Source: Actinopolymorpha singaporensis (GTDB taxonomy: Bacteria; Actinomycetota; Actinomycetes; Propionibacteriales; Actinopolymorphaceae). Taken from it: a stretch of DNA of 64,000 bases. Of the stretch, positions 7,779 through 15,911 are shown one piece after another. The first letter of the stretch is position 1, and every line of letters begins with the position of its first letter. A program made the translations under genes and the position numbers. The notes beneath the pieces were generated by a model. The model was not told the origin of the DNA and ran no database searches. It saw only the letters and a program-made list of their open reading frames with translations. The stretch spans positions 620,001 through 684,000 of the forward strand of contig NZ_LT629732.1 of NCBI RefSeq assembly GCF_900104745.1, given 5' to 3'.

Positions 7779-8894
7779 GTGAAGCACACCCGATTCGCCG
7801 CGCTCGCGGTGGCGGCGCTCGGCGGCGCCGTGGCGCTGGCCGGCTGCGGGAGCGACCCGACGCCCGCGGCCGGCAGCAAGGGCGCCGAGCCGACCAAGAG
7901 CGGGTCGTGCCCCTCCGGCACCCTCAACGCGGAAGGCTCCTCGGCGCAGAAGAACGCGATCGAGCAGGCCATCGCCGACTACCAGACCAAGTGCCCCGAC
8001 GTGACCGTCAACTACAACCCGACGGGCTCGGGCGCGGGCATCAAGCAGTTCAACGCCGGACAGGTCGACTTCGCCGGCTCGGACTCCGCGCTGAAGACGG
8101 AGCCGAAGGACGGCGTGGTCGAGACCGACGCCGCCAAGAAGCGGTGCCAGAACAACGCCGCCTGGAACCTCCCGATGGCGGTCGGCCCGATCGCCATCGC
8201 CTACAACGTGCAGGGCGTCGGCAACCTGGTGCTCGACGGCCCCACCGCCGCGAAGATCTTCGACGGCACCATCAAGACCTGGAACGACCCGGCGATCGCC
8301 AGGCTGAACAAGGGCGCCAAGCTGCCGAGTTCGAAGATCGTGGTCTTCTACCGTTCGGACGAGTCCGGTACGACGGAGAACTTCACGAAGTACCTCCAGG
8401 CCAGCTCCGGCGGGGCGTGGAAGGCCGAGCCCTCGAAGAGCTGGGAAGGCACCGGCTCGGGCAAGAACAAGTCCGCCGGCGTGGCCGCGGGCGTGAAGGC
8501 GACCCCCAACTCGATCACCTACGTCGAGTGGTCCTACGCCCGTGACAACAAGCTCGCCATGGCCAGCATCGACACCGGCTCCGGTCCGGTGAAGCTGACC
8601 GGTGAGTCGGCGGGCAAGGCCGTCGCCGCGGCGAAGCCGGACGGCCAGGGCAACGACCTGCGGCTGAAGCTGGACTACGCCACCAAGGCCAAGGGCGCCT
8701 ACCCGATCGTCCTGGTCACCTACGAGATCGTCTGCTCCAAGGGCCTGGACGCCTCGAAGGCCGGGCTCGTGAAGGGCTTCCTCACCGACTACTCCAGCGA
8801 GCAGACCCAGACCGGCCTCGCCGACCTCGGCTACGCGCCGCTGCCCGACAAGGTGCGCACCAAGGTCGAGGCCGCGGTCAAGGCGATCCGCTGA
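7779..8894 (+). CDS. pstS: Phosphate ABC transporter substrate-binding lipoprotein
   Basis: A 371-residue periplasmic-type phosphate-binding protein anchored as a lipoprotein. The signal peptide ends in LAGC with Cys23 as the lipidated residue. The mature part has the PstS pattern: LNAEGSSAQKNAIEQ, VNYNPTGSGAGIKQF, DFAGSDSAL, and YRSDESGTTENFTKYL for the phosphate site. It captures Pi for PstCAB. The GTG start fits the signal peptide; a GGGAAA stretch lies just upstream. It is the first gene of the operon, behind a strong PHO box, and 8 bp before pstC. Confidence 0.97.
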   Translation: MKHTRFAALAVAALGGAVALAGCGSDPTPAAGSKGAEPTKSGSCPSGTLNAEGSSAQKNAIEQAIADYQTKCPDVTVNYNPTGSGAGIKQFNAGQVDFAGSDSALKTEPKDGVVETDAAKKRCQNNAAWNLPMAVGPIAIAYNVQGVGNLVLDGPTAAKIFDGTIKTWNDPAIARLNKGAKLPSSKIVVFYRSDESGTTENFTKYLQASSGGAWKAEPSKSWEGTGSGKNKSAGVAAGVKATPNSITYVEWSYARDNKLAMASIDTGSGPVKLTGESAGKAVAAAKPDGQGNDLRLKLDYATKAKGAYPIVLVTYEIVCSKGLDASKAGLVKGFLTDYSSEQTQTGLADLGYAPLPDKVRTKVEAAVKAIR

Positions 8895-8902
8895 CGACAT
8901 CG

Positions 8903-9892
8903 ATGAGCTCGAACAGTTCCCGCCAGGAACTCCTCGACAGTCGGCCCCAGGGCTTGGACCTGGGGCCGACCGGCCGTGGTGGTGACCGGTTCTTCTCCGG
9001 TCTGGCCCGGGGCTCCGGCCTCGTCGTCATCGCGCTGGTCGTCTTCGTCGCCGCGTTCCTGCTCTGGCTCGCCGTCCCCGCGCTGAGGGACAACCAGGCC
9101 AGCTTCCTGTTCTCCCGGACTTGGCAGCCGGGACTGACCCCGCCGAAGTTCGGGATCGTCGACCTGCTGTGGACGACGGTGCTCGTCTCGGCGCTCGCGC
9201 TGCTGCTGGCCGTGCCCGTCGCGCTCGGGGTGGCGTTGTTCCTCACCCACTACGCGCCGGCGAGGCTGGCCCGGCCGATCACGTACGTCGTCGACCTGCT
9301 GGCGGCCGTACCCTCGATCATCTTCGGGCTGTGGGGGATCACCGAACTGGCGCCCAGGCTCGCGCCGGTCGGGAACTTCCTGTCCGCCCACAACCTCGGC
9401 ATCCCGTTCCTGAAGCCGGGCATCCCCGACACCGGGACGGTGTTCGTCGCCGGCGTCGTGCTGGCCATCATGATCCTGCCGATCATCGCCGCGTTCACCC
9501 GCGAGGTCTTCGCACAGACCCCCGCCGAGCACCGGGAGGCCGCTCTCGCCCTGGGTGCGACGAAGTGGGAGATGATCCGGATGACCGTCCTGCCGTACGG
9601 CCGGTCTGGGATGGTCAGCGCTGCCATGCTCGGCCTGGGCCGGGCACTCGGCGAGACCATCGCGATCATGATCATCCTGTCCACGCCGAGCCCGGGTGCG
9701 CCGTTCAGCGCGAGCCTGTTCGCCGGCGGTGAGACGTTCGCGAGCAAGATCGCCAACAACGCGGCGGAGTTCGACTCCCCCAGCAAGACCGGCGCCTACA
9801 TCGCCGCCGGCCTGGTGTTGTTCGTCCTCACGTTCGCGGTCAACGCCCTGGCCCGCCTCGTCCTGTTGCACACCGGAAGGAAGCACACGTGA
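8903..9892 (+). CDS. pstC: Phosphate ABC transporter permease
   Basis: A 329-residue inner-membrane permease with about six transmembrane helices and the ABC-permease EAA-type loop AEHREAALALGATKWEMIRM, which contacts PstB. It begins with a soluble tail of about 35 residues and then a hydrophobic helix (SGLVVIALVVFVAAFLLWLA). DLLAAVPSIIFGLWG and GLGRALGETIAIMI are typical of PstC. It sits 8 bp after pstS and its stop overlaps the pstA start (GTGA). Confidence 0.96.
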   Translation: MSSNSSRQELLDSRPQGLDLGPTGRGGDRFFSGLARGSGLVVIALVVFVAAFLLWLAVPALRDNQASFLFSRTWQPGLTPPKFGIVDLLWTTVLVSALALLLAVPVALGVALFLTHYAPARLARPITYVVDLLAAVPSIIFGLWGITELAPRLAPVGNFLSAHNLGIPFLKPGIPDTGTVFVAGVVLAIMILPIIAAFTREVFAQTPAEHREAALALGATKWEMIRMTVLPYGRSGMVSAAMLGLGRALGETIAIMIILSTPSPGAPFSASLFAGGETFASKIANNAAEFDSPSKTGAYIAAGLVLFVLTFAVNALARLVLLHTGRKHT

Positions 9893-10803
9893 GTGCGCTC
9901 AGCTCGGCCCGCCCGAGCGGGTCCCACCTCGACCTGACCGGAAACCGGTCCAGGGGCCGTGCCGTCCGCAACGTGGTGGCGACGGTGCTGGTCGCGGCCT
10001 GCTTCGCGCTGGCGCTGGTGCCGCTGGCGTGGATCCTGTGGACGGTCGCGAGCAAGGGCTTCCACCTCCTGCTCGACCCGAACTGGTGGGGCCAGTCCCA
10101 GCGCGGGATCACCTCCCGCACGGCCGGCGGCGGCGCCTACCACGCCATCGCGGGCTCGCTGATCACCGCGGTCATGTGCGCACTGGTCTCGGTGCCGATC
10201 GGCGTCTTCGGCGCGATCTACCTGGTGGAGTACGGCCGGGGCGGCCCGCTCGCCCGCGCCGTGAGCTTCATGGTGGACATCCTCACCGGTATCCCGTCCA
10301 TCGTCGCGGCGCTGTTCATCTACGCGCTGTGGGTGACGTTGTTCGGCTTCGGCCGGGTCGGGTTCGCGGTCAGCCTGTCGCTCGTCCTGCTGATGGTGCC
10401 GACGGTGCTGCGCCTCACCGAGGAGGTGCTGCGGCTGGTGCCGAACGAGCTGCGCGAGGCCTCCGCCGCGCTCGGCGTACCCCGGTGGAAGACGATCCTG
10501 AAGGTCGTCGTACCCACGGCGTTCAGCGGCATCGTCACCGGCGTGATGCTCGGCCTGGCCCGGATCATGGGCGAGACCGCGCCGCTGCTGATCCTCGGGC
10601 CCTACACCAGCGGGATCAACTTCAACCCGTTCGCGGGGAACATGGCCGCCCTGCCCACGATGATCAACCAGGACCGTACGGAGTCCCTCCAGCCGGCCGT
10701 GGACCGCACCTGGGCCGCGGCCCTGACGCTGGTCCTGCTGGTACTGGTCCTCAACCTTCTCGCGCGGGCCGTCGCCCGGTTCAGCGCCGTACGCAAGCGT
10801 TAG
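9889..10803 (+). CDS. pstA: Phosphate ABC transporter permease
   Basis: A 304-residue second permease of the phosphate importer. It has the expected hydrophobic helices, the PstA block VDILTGIPSIVAALFIYALW, the coupling loop NELREASAALGVPRWKTILK and the late segment GLARIMGETAPLLILG. The GTG start overlaps the pstC stop by 4 nt, indicating translational coupling. About 20 bp separate it from pstB. With PstC it forms the membrane channel. Confidence 0.96.
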   Translation: MSALSSARPSGSHLDLTGNRSRGRAVRNVVATVLVAACFALALVPLAWILWTVASKGFHLLLDPNWWGQSQRGITSRTAGGGAYHAIAGSLITAVMCALVSVPIGVFGAIYLVEYGRGGPLARAVSFMVDILTGIPSIVAALFIYALWVTLFGFGRVGFAVSLSLVLLMVPTVLRLTEEVLRLVPNELREASAALGVPRWKTILKVVVPTAFSGIVTGVMLGLARIMGETAPLLILGPYTSGINFNPFAGNMAALPTMINQDRTESLQPAVDRTWAAALTLVLLVLVLNLLARAVARFSAVRKR

Positions 10804-10824
10804 AAAGCAGAGGAAGAAGACACC

Positions 10825-11601
10825 ATGGCGAAACGAATCGATGTCTCCGGCCTCGACATCTACTACGGCGCGTTCAAGGCGGTCGAGGGCGTCAACATGA
10901 CGGTCGAGCCGCGCAACGTCACCGCCTTCATCGGCCCCTCCGGGTGCGGGAAGTCGACGATGCTGCGCACCCTCAACCGGATGCACGAGGTGGTGCCCGG
11001 CGCCCGGGTCGAGGGCAAGGTCATGCTGGACGACCAGGACCTCTACAGCTCAGACGTCGACCCGGTGGCGGTGCGCCGCGTGGTCGGCATGGTCTTCCAG
11101 CGGCCCAACCCGTTCCCGACCATGTCGATCTACGACAACGTCGCGGCCGGGCTGAAGCTGAACGGCGTACGCCAGAAGAGCGTGCTGGACGACGCGGTGG
11201 AGCGCTCCCTGAAAGGTGCGAACCTGTGGAAGGAGGTGCACGACCGGCTGAACCGGCCCGGCGGCTCGCTGTCCGGCGGTCAGCAGCAGCGGTTGTGCAT
11301 CGCCCGGGCGATCGCCGTGGAGCCGCAGGTGCTGTTGATGGACGAGCCGTGCTCGGCGCTGGACCCGATCTCGACGCTGGCGATCGAGGATCTGATCTCC
11401 CAGCTGAAGGAACGCTTCACGATCGTCATCGTCACGCACAACATGCAGCAGGCGGCCCGGGTGTCCGACGCCACGGCGTTCTTCAACCTGTCCGGTCAGG
11501 GCAAGCCGGGGCACCTGATCGAGATGGACAGTACGCAGAAGATCTTCTCGAACCCGTCCGAGCAGGCCACCGAGGCCTACATCACCGGCCGGTTCGGCTG
11601 A
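10825..11601 (+). CDS. pstB: Phosphate ABC transporter ATP-binding protein
   Basis: A 258-residue ATPase that powers PstCA. It has the Walker A motif GPSGCGKST (residues 37-45), Q-loop in VFQRPNPFP, signature [14 protein letters not shown], Walker [14 protein letters not shown] and the H-loop in IVTHNMQQA. The ATG is preceded by an AGAGGAAG stretch. It is the last gene of the pst operon; no phoU follows it directly, and the next gene is convergent pitA, separated by 16 bp holding a hairpin. Confidence 0.97.
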   Translation: MAKRIDVSGLDIYYGAFKAVEGVNMTVEPRNVTAFIGPSGCGKSTMLRTLNRMHEVVPGARVEGKVMLDDQDLYSSDVDPVAVRRVVGMVFQRPNPFPTMSIYDNVAAGLKLNGVRQKSVLDDAVERSLKGANLWKEVHDRLNRPGGSLSGGQQQRLCIARAIAVEPQVLLMDEPCSALDPISTLAIEDLISQLKERFTIVIVTHNMQQAARVSDATAFFNLSGQGKPGHLIEMDSTQKIFSNPSEQATEAYITGRFG

Positions 11602-11621
11602 CCGGCGAGCCGGCCGGTCAG
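11598..11621. terminator. Bidirectional hairpin between pstB and pitA
   Basis: A 9-bp perfect inverted repeat, CTGACCGGC (11598-11606) and GCCGGTCAG (11613-11621), has a 6-nt loop. The stop codons of both convergent genes are inside the arms. No U-tract; it probably serves both transcripts. Confidence 0.6.
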
Positions 11622-12613
11622 GGCAGGAAGAGCCGGGCGGCGTAGTAGACGACCGCCGCGACCGCGGCGGCTGCCGGGATGGTGAGCACCCAGGCGGTGA
11701 CGATGTTGCCGGCCACGCCCCAGCGGACCGCCGACAGGCGCTGCGTCGAACCGACGCCCATGATCGCCGCGCTCACCGTGTGGGTGGTCGAGACGGGTGC
11801 GTGGAAGCCGATCGCCATCACGTAGAGCACCGCCGAGGCCGTGCTGTCCGCCGCGATGCCGCGGGCCGGGTCCAGCTTGATCACCCGGCGGCCGAGGGTG
11901 CGCATGATCCGCCAGCCGCCGGAGTACGTACCGAGCGCGATCGCGGTGGCCGCGGCCAGCTTCACCCACAACGGCACGTCGGTCCCGGTGTGCAGTCCGG
12001 CGGTGACCAGGGCGAGCACGATGACACCCATCGTCTTCTGGGCGTCCTGCAGGCCGTGCCCGAACGCCATCGCCGCCGCCGACACCGACTGCCCGGCACG
12101 GAAGCCGCGGTAGGCCCGGTTGGGGTTCGCCTTCCGGAAGATCCACAGCAGGCTGAGCATCACGACATACGCGAGCAGGAACCCGATCAGCGGCGACAAA
12201 ACCATCGGGAGCACGACCTTCTTCCCGATCGTCGCCCAGTGCACGGTGGCCGACGCCGCCAGGCCGGCGCCGATCAGCCCGCCGATCAGGGCGTGCGAGG
12301 AGGACGAGGGCAGGCCGAGCCACCAGGTCAGGAGGTTCCAGCTGATCGCTCCGACGAGGCCGGACAGGACGACCGTCATGCCGTGTGCGTCGGTCTCCGG
12401 GGTGATGATGCCGCTGCCGATCGTCTCGGCCACGCCTTCGGAGATCAGCGCACCGGCGAGGTTCATCACCGCGGCCAGCGCCAGGGCGGTGCGCGGGGTG
12501 AGCGCTCGGGTGGACACCGACGACGCGATCGCGTTCGCCGCGTCGTGGAAGCCGTTGGTGTAGTCGAATGCCAGGGCGATCAGTACGACCGCGATGACGA
12601 GGGCGAGCTCCAT
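11618..12613 (-). CDS. pitA: Low-affinity inorganic phosphate transporter (Pit family)
   Basis: A 331-residue Pit-type permease that takes up metal-phosphate by proton symport when phosphate is plentiful. It has about ten hydrophobic helices and the duplicated Pit motifs: NGFHDAANAIA near the N-terminus and GHGLQDAQKTMG in the second half. SSSHALIGGLIGAGLA and STTHTVSAAIMGVG are the re-entrant-type segments. It lies 44 bp downstream of the DUF47 gene on the same strand, the usual Pit-accessory pairing, and converges on pstB. Having Pst and Pit side by side joins high- and low-affinity uptake in one locus. Confidence 0.95.
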   Translation of the reverse strand: MELALVIAVVLIALAFDYTNGFHDAANAIASSVSTRALTPRTALALAAVMNLAGALISEGVAETIGSGIITPETDAHGMTVVLSGLVGAISWNLLTWWLGLPSSSSHALIGGLIGAGLAASATVHWATIGKKVVLPMVLSPLIGFLLAYVVMLSLLWIFRKANPNRAYRGFRAGQSVSAAAMAFGHGLQDAQKTMGVIVLALVTAGLHTGTDVPLWVKLAAATAIALGTYSGGWRIMRTLGRRVIKLDPARGIAADSTASAVLYVMAIGFHAPVSTTHTVSAAIMGVGSTQRLSAVRWGVAGNIVTAWVLTIPAAAAVAAVVYYAARLFLP

Positions 12614-12657
12614 CTATCCTCCAGACCCCGGGCGGGAGCCCGCGCGTACCGGCGTAC

Positions 12658-13275
12658 TCACGACTCCTTGACCGCGATCTGCTCGACCGTGTTGGCGACC
12701 TTCTCGAACGCGTCGACGGCGAGCTCGACGAGCTCGATCACGTCCTTGACCTTCAGCACGGTCAACGCGTCGTAGGCGCCGCTGAACAGCTTGGCGAGCA
12801 TCTGCCGGTGGATCTGGTCACCGAGGTTCTCCAGCCGGTTGACCTCGATCCAGTACTCCTCCAGGTCGCGCATCGTGCGCAGCCGCGGCATCGCCTCGGC
12901 GGTGAGCGCGGCGGCCCGCTGGAGCACCTCGACCTGCTGTTCGAGCCCTTCTGGGAGCTGGTCCAGCTCATAGAGGACGATCGAGTCGACGGCCGCCTCC
13001 ATGTAGTCCATGACGTCGTCCAGGCCGGCGGCGAGGCGGTAGATGTCCTCGCGGTCGAACGGCGTGACGAACGTGCTGTTGACCCGGCGGATGATCTCGT
13101 GGGTCGCCTCGTCGGCGCGGTGCTCGGCGTCCTTCATCAGCCGGGCACTGGCCTGTCGGTCAGCGTCGTCGGCGAGCATCTCGGCGAACAGCCGAGCGCC
13201 GTCGACCAGGATGCTGGCGGACTTGGCGAAGAGGTCGTAGAACGTCGTGTCCACCGGAGTGAATCGGAAGCGCAC
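12658..13275 (-). CDS. DUF47/PhoU-like Pit accessory protein
   Basis: A 205-residue cytoplasmic helical protein of the DUF47 family, distantly related to PhoU and usually paired with Pit transporters, whose activity it probably modulates. It starts VRFRFTPVDTTFYDLFAKSAS and has the PhoU-like blocks HRADEATHEIIRRVNSTFVT and PFDREDIYRLAAGLDDVMDY, with acidic/His residues suited to metal binding. The GTG start was chosen for the AGGAG 7 nt before it; longer starts lack support. A TAGCAT -10 is visible on the minus strand at 13323-13328. It is transcribed ahead of pitA. Confidence 0.93.
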   Translation of the reverse strand: MRFRFTPVDTTFYDLFAKSASILVDGARLFAEMLADDADRQASARLMKDAEHRADEATHEIIRRVNSTFVTPFDREDIYRLAAGLDDVMDYMEAAVDSIVLYELDQLPEGLEQQVEVLQRAAALTAEAMPRLRTMRDLEEYWIEVNRLENLGDQIHRQMLAKLFSGAYDALTVLKVKDVIELVELAVDAFEKVANTVEQIAVKES

Positions 13276-13322
13276 GGCGAAACTCCTGTCGAACGGTCCC
13301 CGTCGGCGAGCAGGCCAGGGCA

Positions 13323-13328
13323 ATGCTA
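13323..13328 (-). promoter_or_regulatory. -10 element for the DUF47-pitA operon
   Basis: TAGCAT on the minus strand lies about 47 bp upstream of the DUF47 GTG. There is no clear -35 and no PHO box, unlike the pst promoter, which fits expression under phosphate-replete conditions. Confidence 0.4.
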
Positions 13329-13404
13329 GGGCCTGTCGTCCGGTTCCGGCTCAGCGGCGGGGCGGGAGAGGGTCAACGGGCAGGTCGGCGACCTGACACC
13401 GGGG

Positions 13405-13459
13405 CGGTCGGTCGGCGGTGGGTCAGCGGTGGGTCAGCCATCGGTCAGCCGTCGGTCAG
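13405..13459. repeat. 11-bp tandem repeats containing the stop codon of a DUF202 gene
   Basis: Five 11-bp units, four of them close copies (CCGTCGGTCAG, CCATCGGTCAG, CGGTGGGTCAG twice) and a diverged fifth. Each good unit contains TCA, which is TGA on the minus strand; the first is the actual stop at 13456-13458. Because 11 is not a multiple of three, successive units put a stop in each reading frame. Confidence 0.88.
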
Positions 13460-13782
13460 CTATGGGTGATCACCGCCAGCAGGTCGAGGATCCCCACGCC
13501 CACGAACACCACGACGGCTACGACAGTGAACATGCCGCGGGTGAGCAGGGCCGCAGTGGGTCCGGCCGACTGACGCCGGTATGCACGATTGGTGACGACC
13601 CACGCCGCAAGAGTGACAGAAAGTACGCACAATCCGGCTACTTCGGCCCAGGCGCCGCAGGCGGGCGCACTGCGGACCAACAAGGCTCCGTTGACCGCCA
13701 GGACCAGGATGGTGCGGCTCCAGGCGAGCGCGGTGCGTTCGAGCTGGCCCTCCCTGGAGTAGAGCCGCGCCGGTTGGCTCAC
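13456..13782 (-). CDS. DUF202-family small membrane protein (second of a pair)
   Basis: A 108-residue membrane protein with three predicted hydrophobic segments. It begins VSQPARLYSREGQLERTALAWSRTILVL; the ER/R-W-x-R pattern before the first helix is typical of DUF202 (YidH-like) proteins of unknown function. The GTG start is supported by GGAGG 8 nt upstream. It follows a longer DUF202 gene with 20 bp between, so the pair is co-transcribed. Its stop codon lies in an 11-bp tandem repeat. Confidence 0.8.
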   Translation of the reverse strand: MSQPARLYSREGQLERTALAWSRTILVLAVNGALLVRSAPACGAWAEVAGLCVLSVTLAAWVVTNRAYRRQSAGPTAALLTRGMFTVVAVVVFVGVGILDLLAVITHS

Positions 13783-13802
13783 CGTGCGTACCTCCGCCCC
13801 AC

Positions 13803-14141
13803 CTACTGCTGACCGAACGCGACCAGGTAGATCGCCAGAGCAGTCACCACGAACACCGTGAACGCCAGCCCGAGCGGCATCAGCGTGGCCGGAAGCGGCG
13901 CGCCGCGGCGCATCGCGGCGGCGGTGCGCCGCCACCGGAGGTAGGCGCCGAGCGTGGTGGCGATGCCCCCGACCGCGAGCACCAGGCCGAACAGCCGCCG
14001 AAGCCAGCCCGGCTCGACCGTGGTGAGGAACTGGACGGCGGCCACGCCGGCCGCGCCCAGCGCCAGGCCGGTACGAAGGTAGGCGAGGAAGGTCCGCTCG
14101 TTGGCCAGGCTGAAGCGGTAGTCGGGTTCGGTGCCCCCCAT
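13803..14141 (-). CDS. DUF202-family (YidH-like) membrane protein
   Basis: A 112-residue membrane protein beginning MGGTEPDYRFSLANERTFLAYLRTGLALG, the conserved DUF202 opening, with about three transmembrane helices (GLALGAAGVAAVQFL, LFGLVLAVGGIATTLGAYL, LGLAFTVFVVTALAIYLV). Function is unknown; YidH-like proteins are found in membranes of many bacteria. The internal ATG was chosen over longer starts because family similarity begins there and GGAG lies 7 nt upstream. First gene of a two-gene DUF202 unit, divergent from pepC. Confidence 0.85.
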   Translation of the reverse strand: MGGTEPDYRFSLANERTFLAYLRTGLALGAAGVAAVQFLTTVEPGWLRRLFGLVLAVGGIATTLGAYLRWRRTAAAMRRGAPLPATLMPLGLAFTVFVVTALAIYLVAFGQQ

Positions 14142-14220
14142 GATCACGCTCCGTCGATCTTCGGGCCGAGCTCTCCCTCGGGCCGCCCTTCGGGCTGCCG
14201 ACAACGCGGCGGCACGAGTC

Positions 14221-14226
14221 TAGGGT
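14221..14226 (+). promoter_or_regulatory. -10 element for pepC
   Basis: TAGGGT, a common actinobacterial -10, lies 65 bp before the pepC start in the divergent DUF202-pepC gap. A weak TGCCGA is at -35 distance. Confidence 0.4.
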
Positions 14227-14290
14227 CTGTTGTACGCCGACCCCGCCGACCACATCCCATCACCCGACCACCCTGGAGGGTTCTCCCGTC

Positions 14291-15631
14291 ATGGATGCGT
14301 CACTCACCCCCGACGACGTCGCACTCCTGCGCAAGAGCTTCACCCGTAACCCGGCCTACCGGCTCGTCCAGAACGCGTTGACGCAGACCACCCTCGACGA
14401 CCTCACCCTGGACCGCGAGATCGTCGTCCGCACCGACCACTCGGTCTCCCACCTGCTCGACGACTGGACCGCCACCAACCAGAAGAACAGCGGCCGCTGC
14501 TGGATGTTCGCCGGCCTGAACCTGCTGCGGGTCGAGGCCATGCGGCGGATGAACCTCAAGTCGTTCGAGTTCTCCCAGAATTACGTGATGTTCTGGGACA
14601 AGCTGGAACGCGCCAACTACTTCCTCGAGGCGATCATCGACACCGCCGACCGGGACCTCGACGACCGCACGGTCGCGTTCCTGCTCCAGGACGTCGCCGG
14701 TGACGGCGGCCAGTGGAACATGTTCGCGGCCCTGGTCCGCAAGCACGGGCTGGTCCCCAAGTCCGCGATGCCGGAGACGCAGAGCTCGTCCTCGACCGGC
14801 CGGATGAACTCCGTCCTGCGCCAGCTGCTCCGCCAGGGCGCCCGCGACCTGCGGACGCTGGCAGCCGGCGAAGGCGGAGCCGACGCGGCCCGGGCGCACA
14901 AGCGGCAGCTGCTGGACGTGGTGCACCGGGCGCTGTGCATGCACCTCGGTACGCCGCCGGAGACGTTCACCTGGCAGTGGACGGACAAGGACCGGGTGTT
15001 CCACCGCGACGGCGACCTCACGCCGCTGGAGTTCGCCCAGCGCTACGTCGGCATTCCGATCGACGACTACGTGTGCCTCGTGCACGACCCGCGGGAGACC
15101 AGCCCGCGCGGCCGGACGTTCACGGTCGACCGGCTGGGCAACGTGGTCGGGGCCGAGGCGGTCGTCTACCTCAACGTCGACGTGGCGGTGATGAAGCGGC
15201 TGGCCCGTGACTCCATCGTGAGCGGGGAGCCGGTGTGGTTCGGCTGCGACGTCGGGAAGATGATGCGCCGCGACATCGGCATCTGGGACGCCGACCTGTA
15301 CGACGTCGGCTCGGTCTACGACACGACGTTCGACCTGGACAAGGCCGAGCGGCTGCTCTACCACGAGACCGCGATGACGCACGCCATGCTCTTCACCGGA
15401 GTCGACGTGGACGGCGAGCTGGTCCGGCGCTGGCGGGTGGAGAACAGCTGGGGCGACAAGGACGCCGACAAGGGCTTCTACACGATGAACGACTCGTGGT
15501 TCGACGAGTACGTCTTCGAGATCGCCGTCCACCGCGACGCGCTGCCCGAGGACCTGCGGGCCGCGCTGTCGGAGGAGCCGATCGTCCTGCCGGCCTGGGA
15601 TCCGATGGGGGCGCTCGCCCGCGCGCAGTAG
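14291..15631 (+). CDS. pepC: Aminopeptidase C (bleomycin-hydrolase family, C1B)
   Basis: A 446-residue cytoplasmic cysteine aminopeptidase. The catalytic triad is visible: Cys70 in NSGRCWMFAG, His364 in MTHAMLFTG and Asn385 in VENSWGDKD. PIDDYVCLVHDPR and NSWFDEYVFE-like blocks are typical of PepC/bleomycin hydrolase. The family works as a hexamer whose C-terminal tail reaches the active site, trimming peptides from the N-terminus. Length is normal. The ATG follows a GGAGGG sequence. It stands alone on the plus strand; its stop lies in an 11-bp tandem repeat and a hairpin follows. Confidence 0.95.
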   Translation: MDASLTPDDVALLRKSFTRNPAYRLVQNALTQTTLDDLTLDREIVVRTDHSVSHLLDDWTATNQKNSGRCWMFAGLNLLRVEAMRRMNLKSFEFSQNYVMFWDKLERANYFLEAIIDTADRDLDDRTVAFLLQDVAGDGGQWNMFAALVRKHGLVPKSAMPETQSSSSTGRMNSVLRQLLRQGARDLRTLAAGEGGADAARAHKRQLLDVVHRALCMHLGTPPETFTWQWTDKDRVFHRDGDLTPLEFAQRYVGIPIDDYVCLVHDPRETSPRGRTFTVDRLGNVVGAEAVVYLNVDVAVMKRLARDSIVSGEPVWFGCDVGKMMRRDIGIWDADLYDVGSVYDTTFDLDKAERLLYHETAMTHAMLFTGVDVDGELVRRWRVENSWGDKDADKGFYTMNDSWFDEYVFEIAVHRDALPEDLRAALSEEPIVLPAWDPMGALARAQ

Positions 15632-15664
15632 CCGCGCAGTAGGCGCGCAGTGGTCGCGCAGTGG
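15621..15664. repeat. Four 11-bp tandem repeats containing the pepC stop codon
   Basis: Units GCGCGCAGTAG, CCGCGCAGTAG, GCGCGCAGTGG and TCGCGCAGTGG run head to tail. The TAG of the first is the pepC stop; the second repeats TAG 11 nt on, in another frame. The last two have drifted to TGG. Confidence 0.88.
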
Positions 15665-15667
15665 TCG

Positions 15668-15703
15668 CCGGCGGCGCGCGGACGATGGTCCTCGCGCCGC
15701 CGG
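15668..15703 (+). terminator. Hairpin after pepC
   Basis: An 11-bp perfect stem, CCGGCGGCGCG with CGCGCCGCCGG, has a 14-nt loop and begins 37 bp past the pepC stop. A second small hairpin (GGGACC/GGTCCC) follows at about 15713-15729. No U-tract. Confidence 0.55.
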
Positions 15704-15839
15704 GGTCTCTGGGGGACCGCGAAGGTCCCTGACCGGTCGCGAGCGGGATCCGCTCTCCCCTCCACGGGCCGGACCGGGACTACAGTCGAAAGTCCGGAAG
15801 CTGTCCCACCGCTGATGGTCCGTGCCGTCGTCCGATCCT

Positions 15840-15859
15840 TCGACGGCCGGCGCCGTCGA
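15840..15859. promoter_or_regulatory. Inverted repeat upstream of formaldehyde dehydrogenase
   Basis: TCGACGGC-CGGC-GCCGTCGA is a perfect 8-bp inverted repeat with a 4-nt centre, 52 bp before the dehydrogenase start. It could be an operator or an mRNA hairpin. Otherwise the 280-bp pepC-dehydrogenase gap holds only the pepC repeats and hairpins. Confidence 0.35.
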
Positions 15860-15911
15860 CGGTGATCCGCTGGGTGCCACGTCAGTCAGTCGTGCGACCA
15901 GGGAGGCAGCC

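Noticed and set aside
7422-7782. Small plus-strand open frames upstream of pstS
   Set aside because: No ribosome sites, composition unlike neighbouring genes, and they run across PHO boxes and the promoter.
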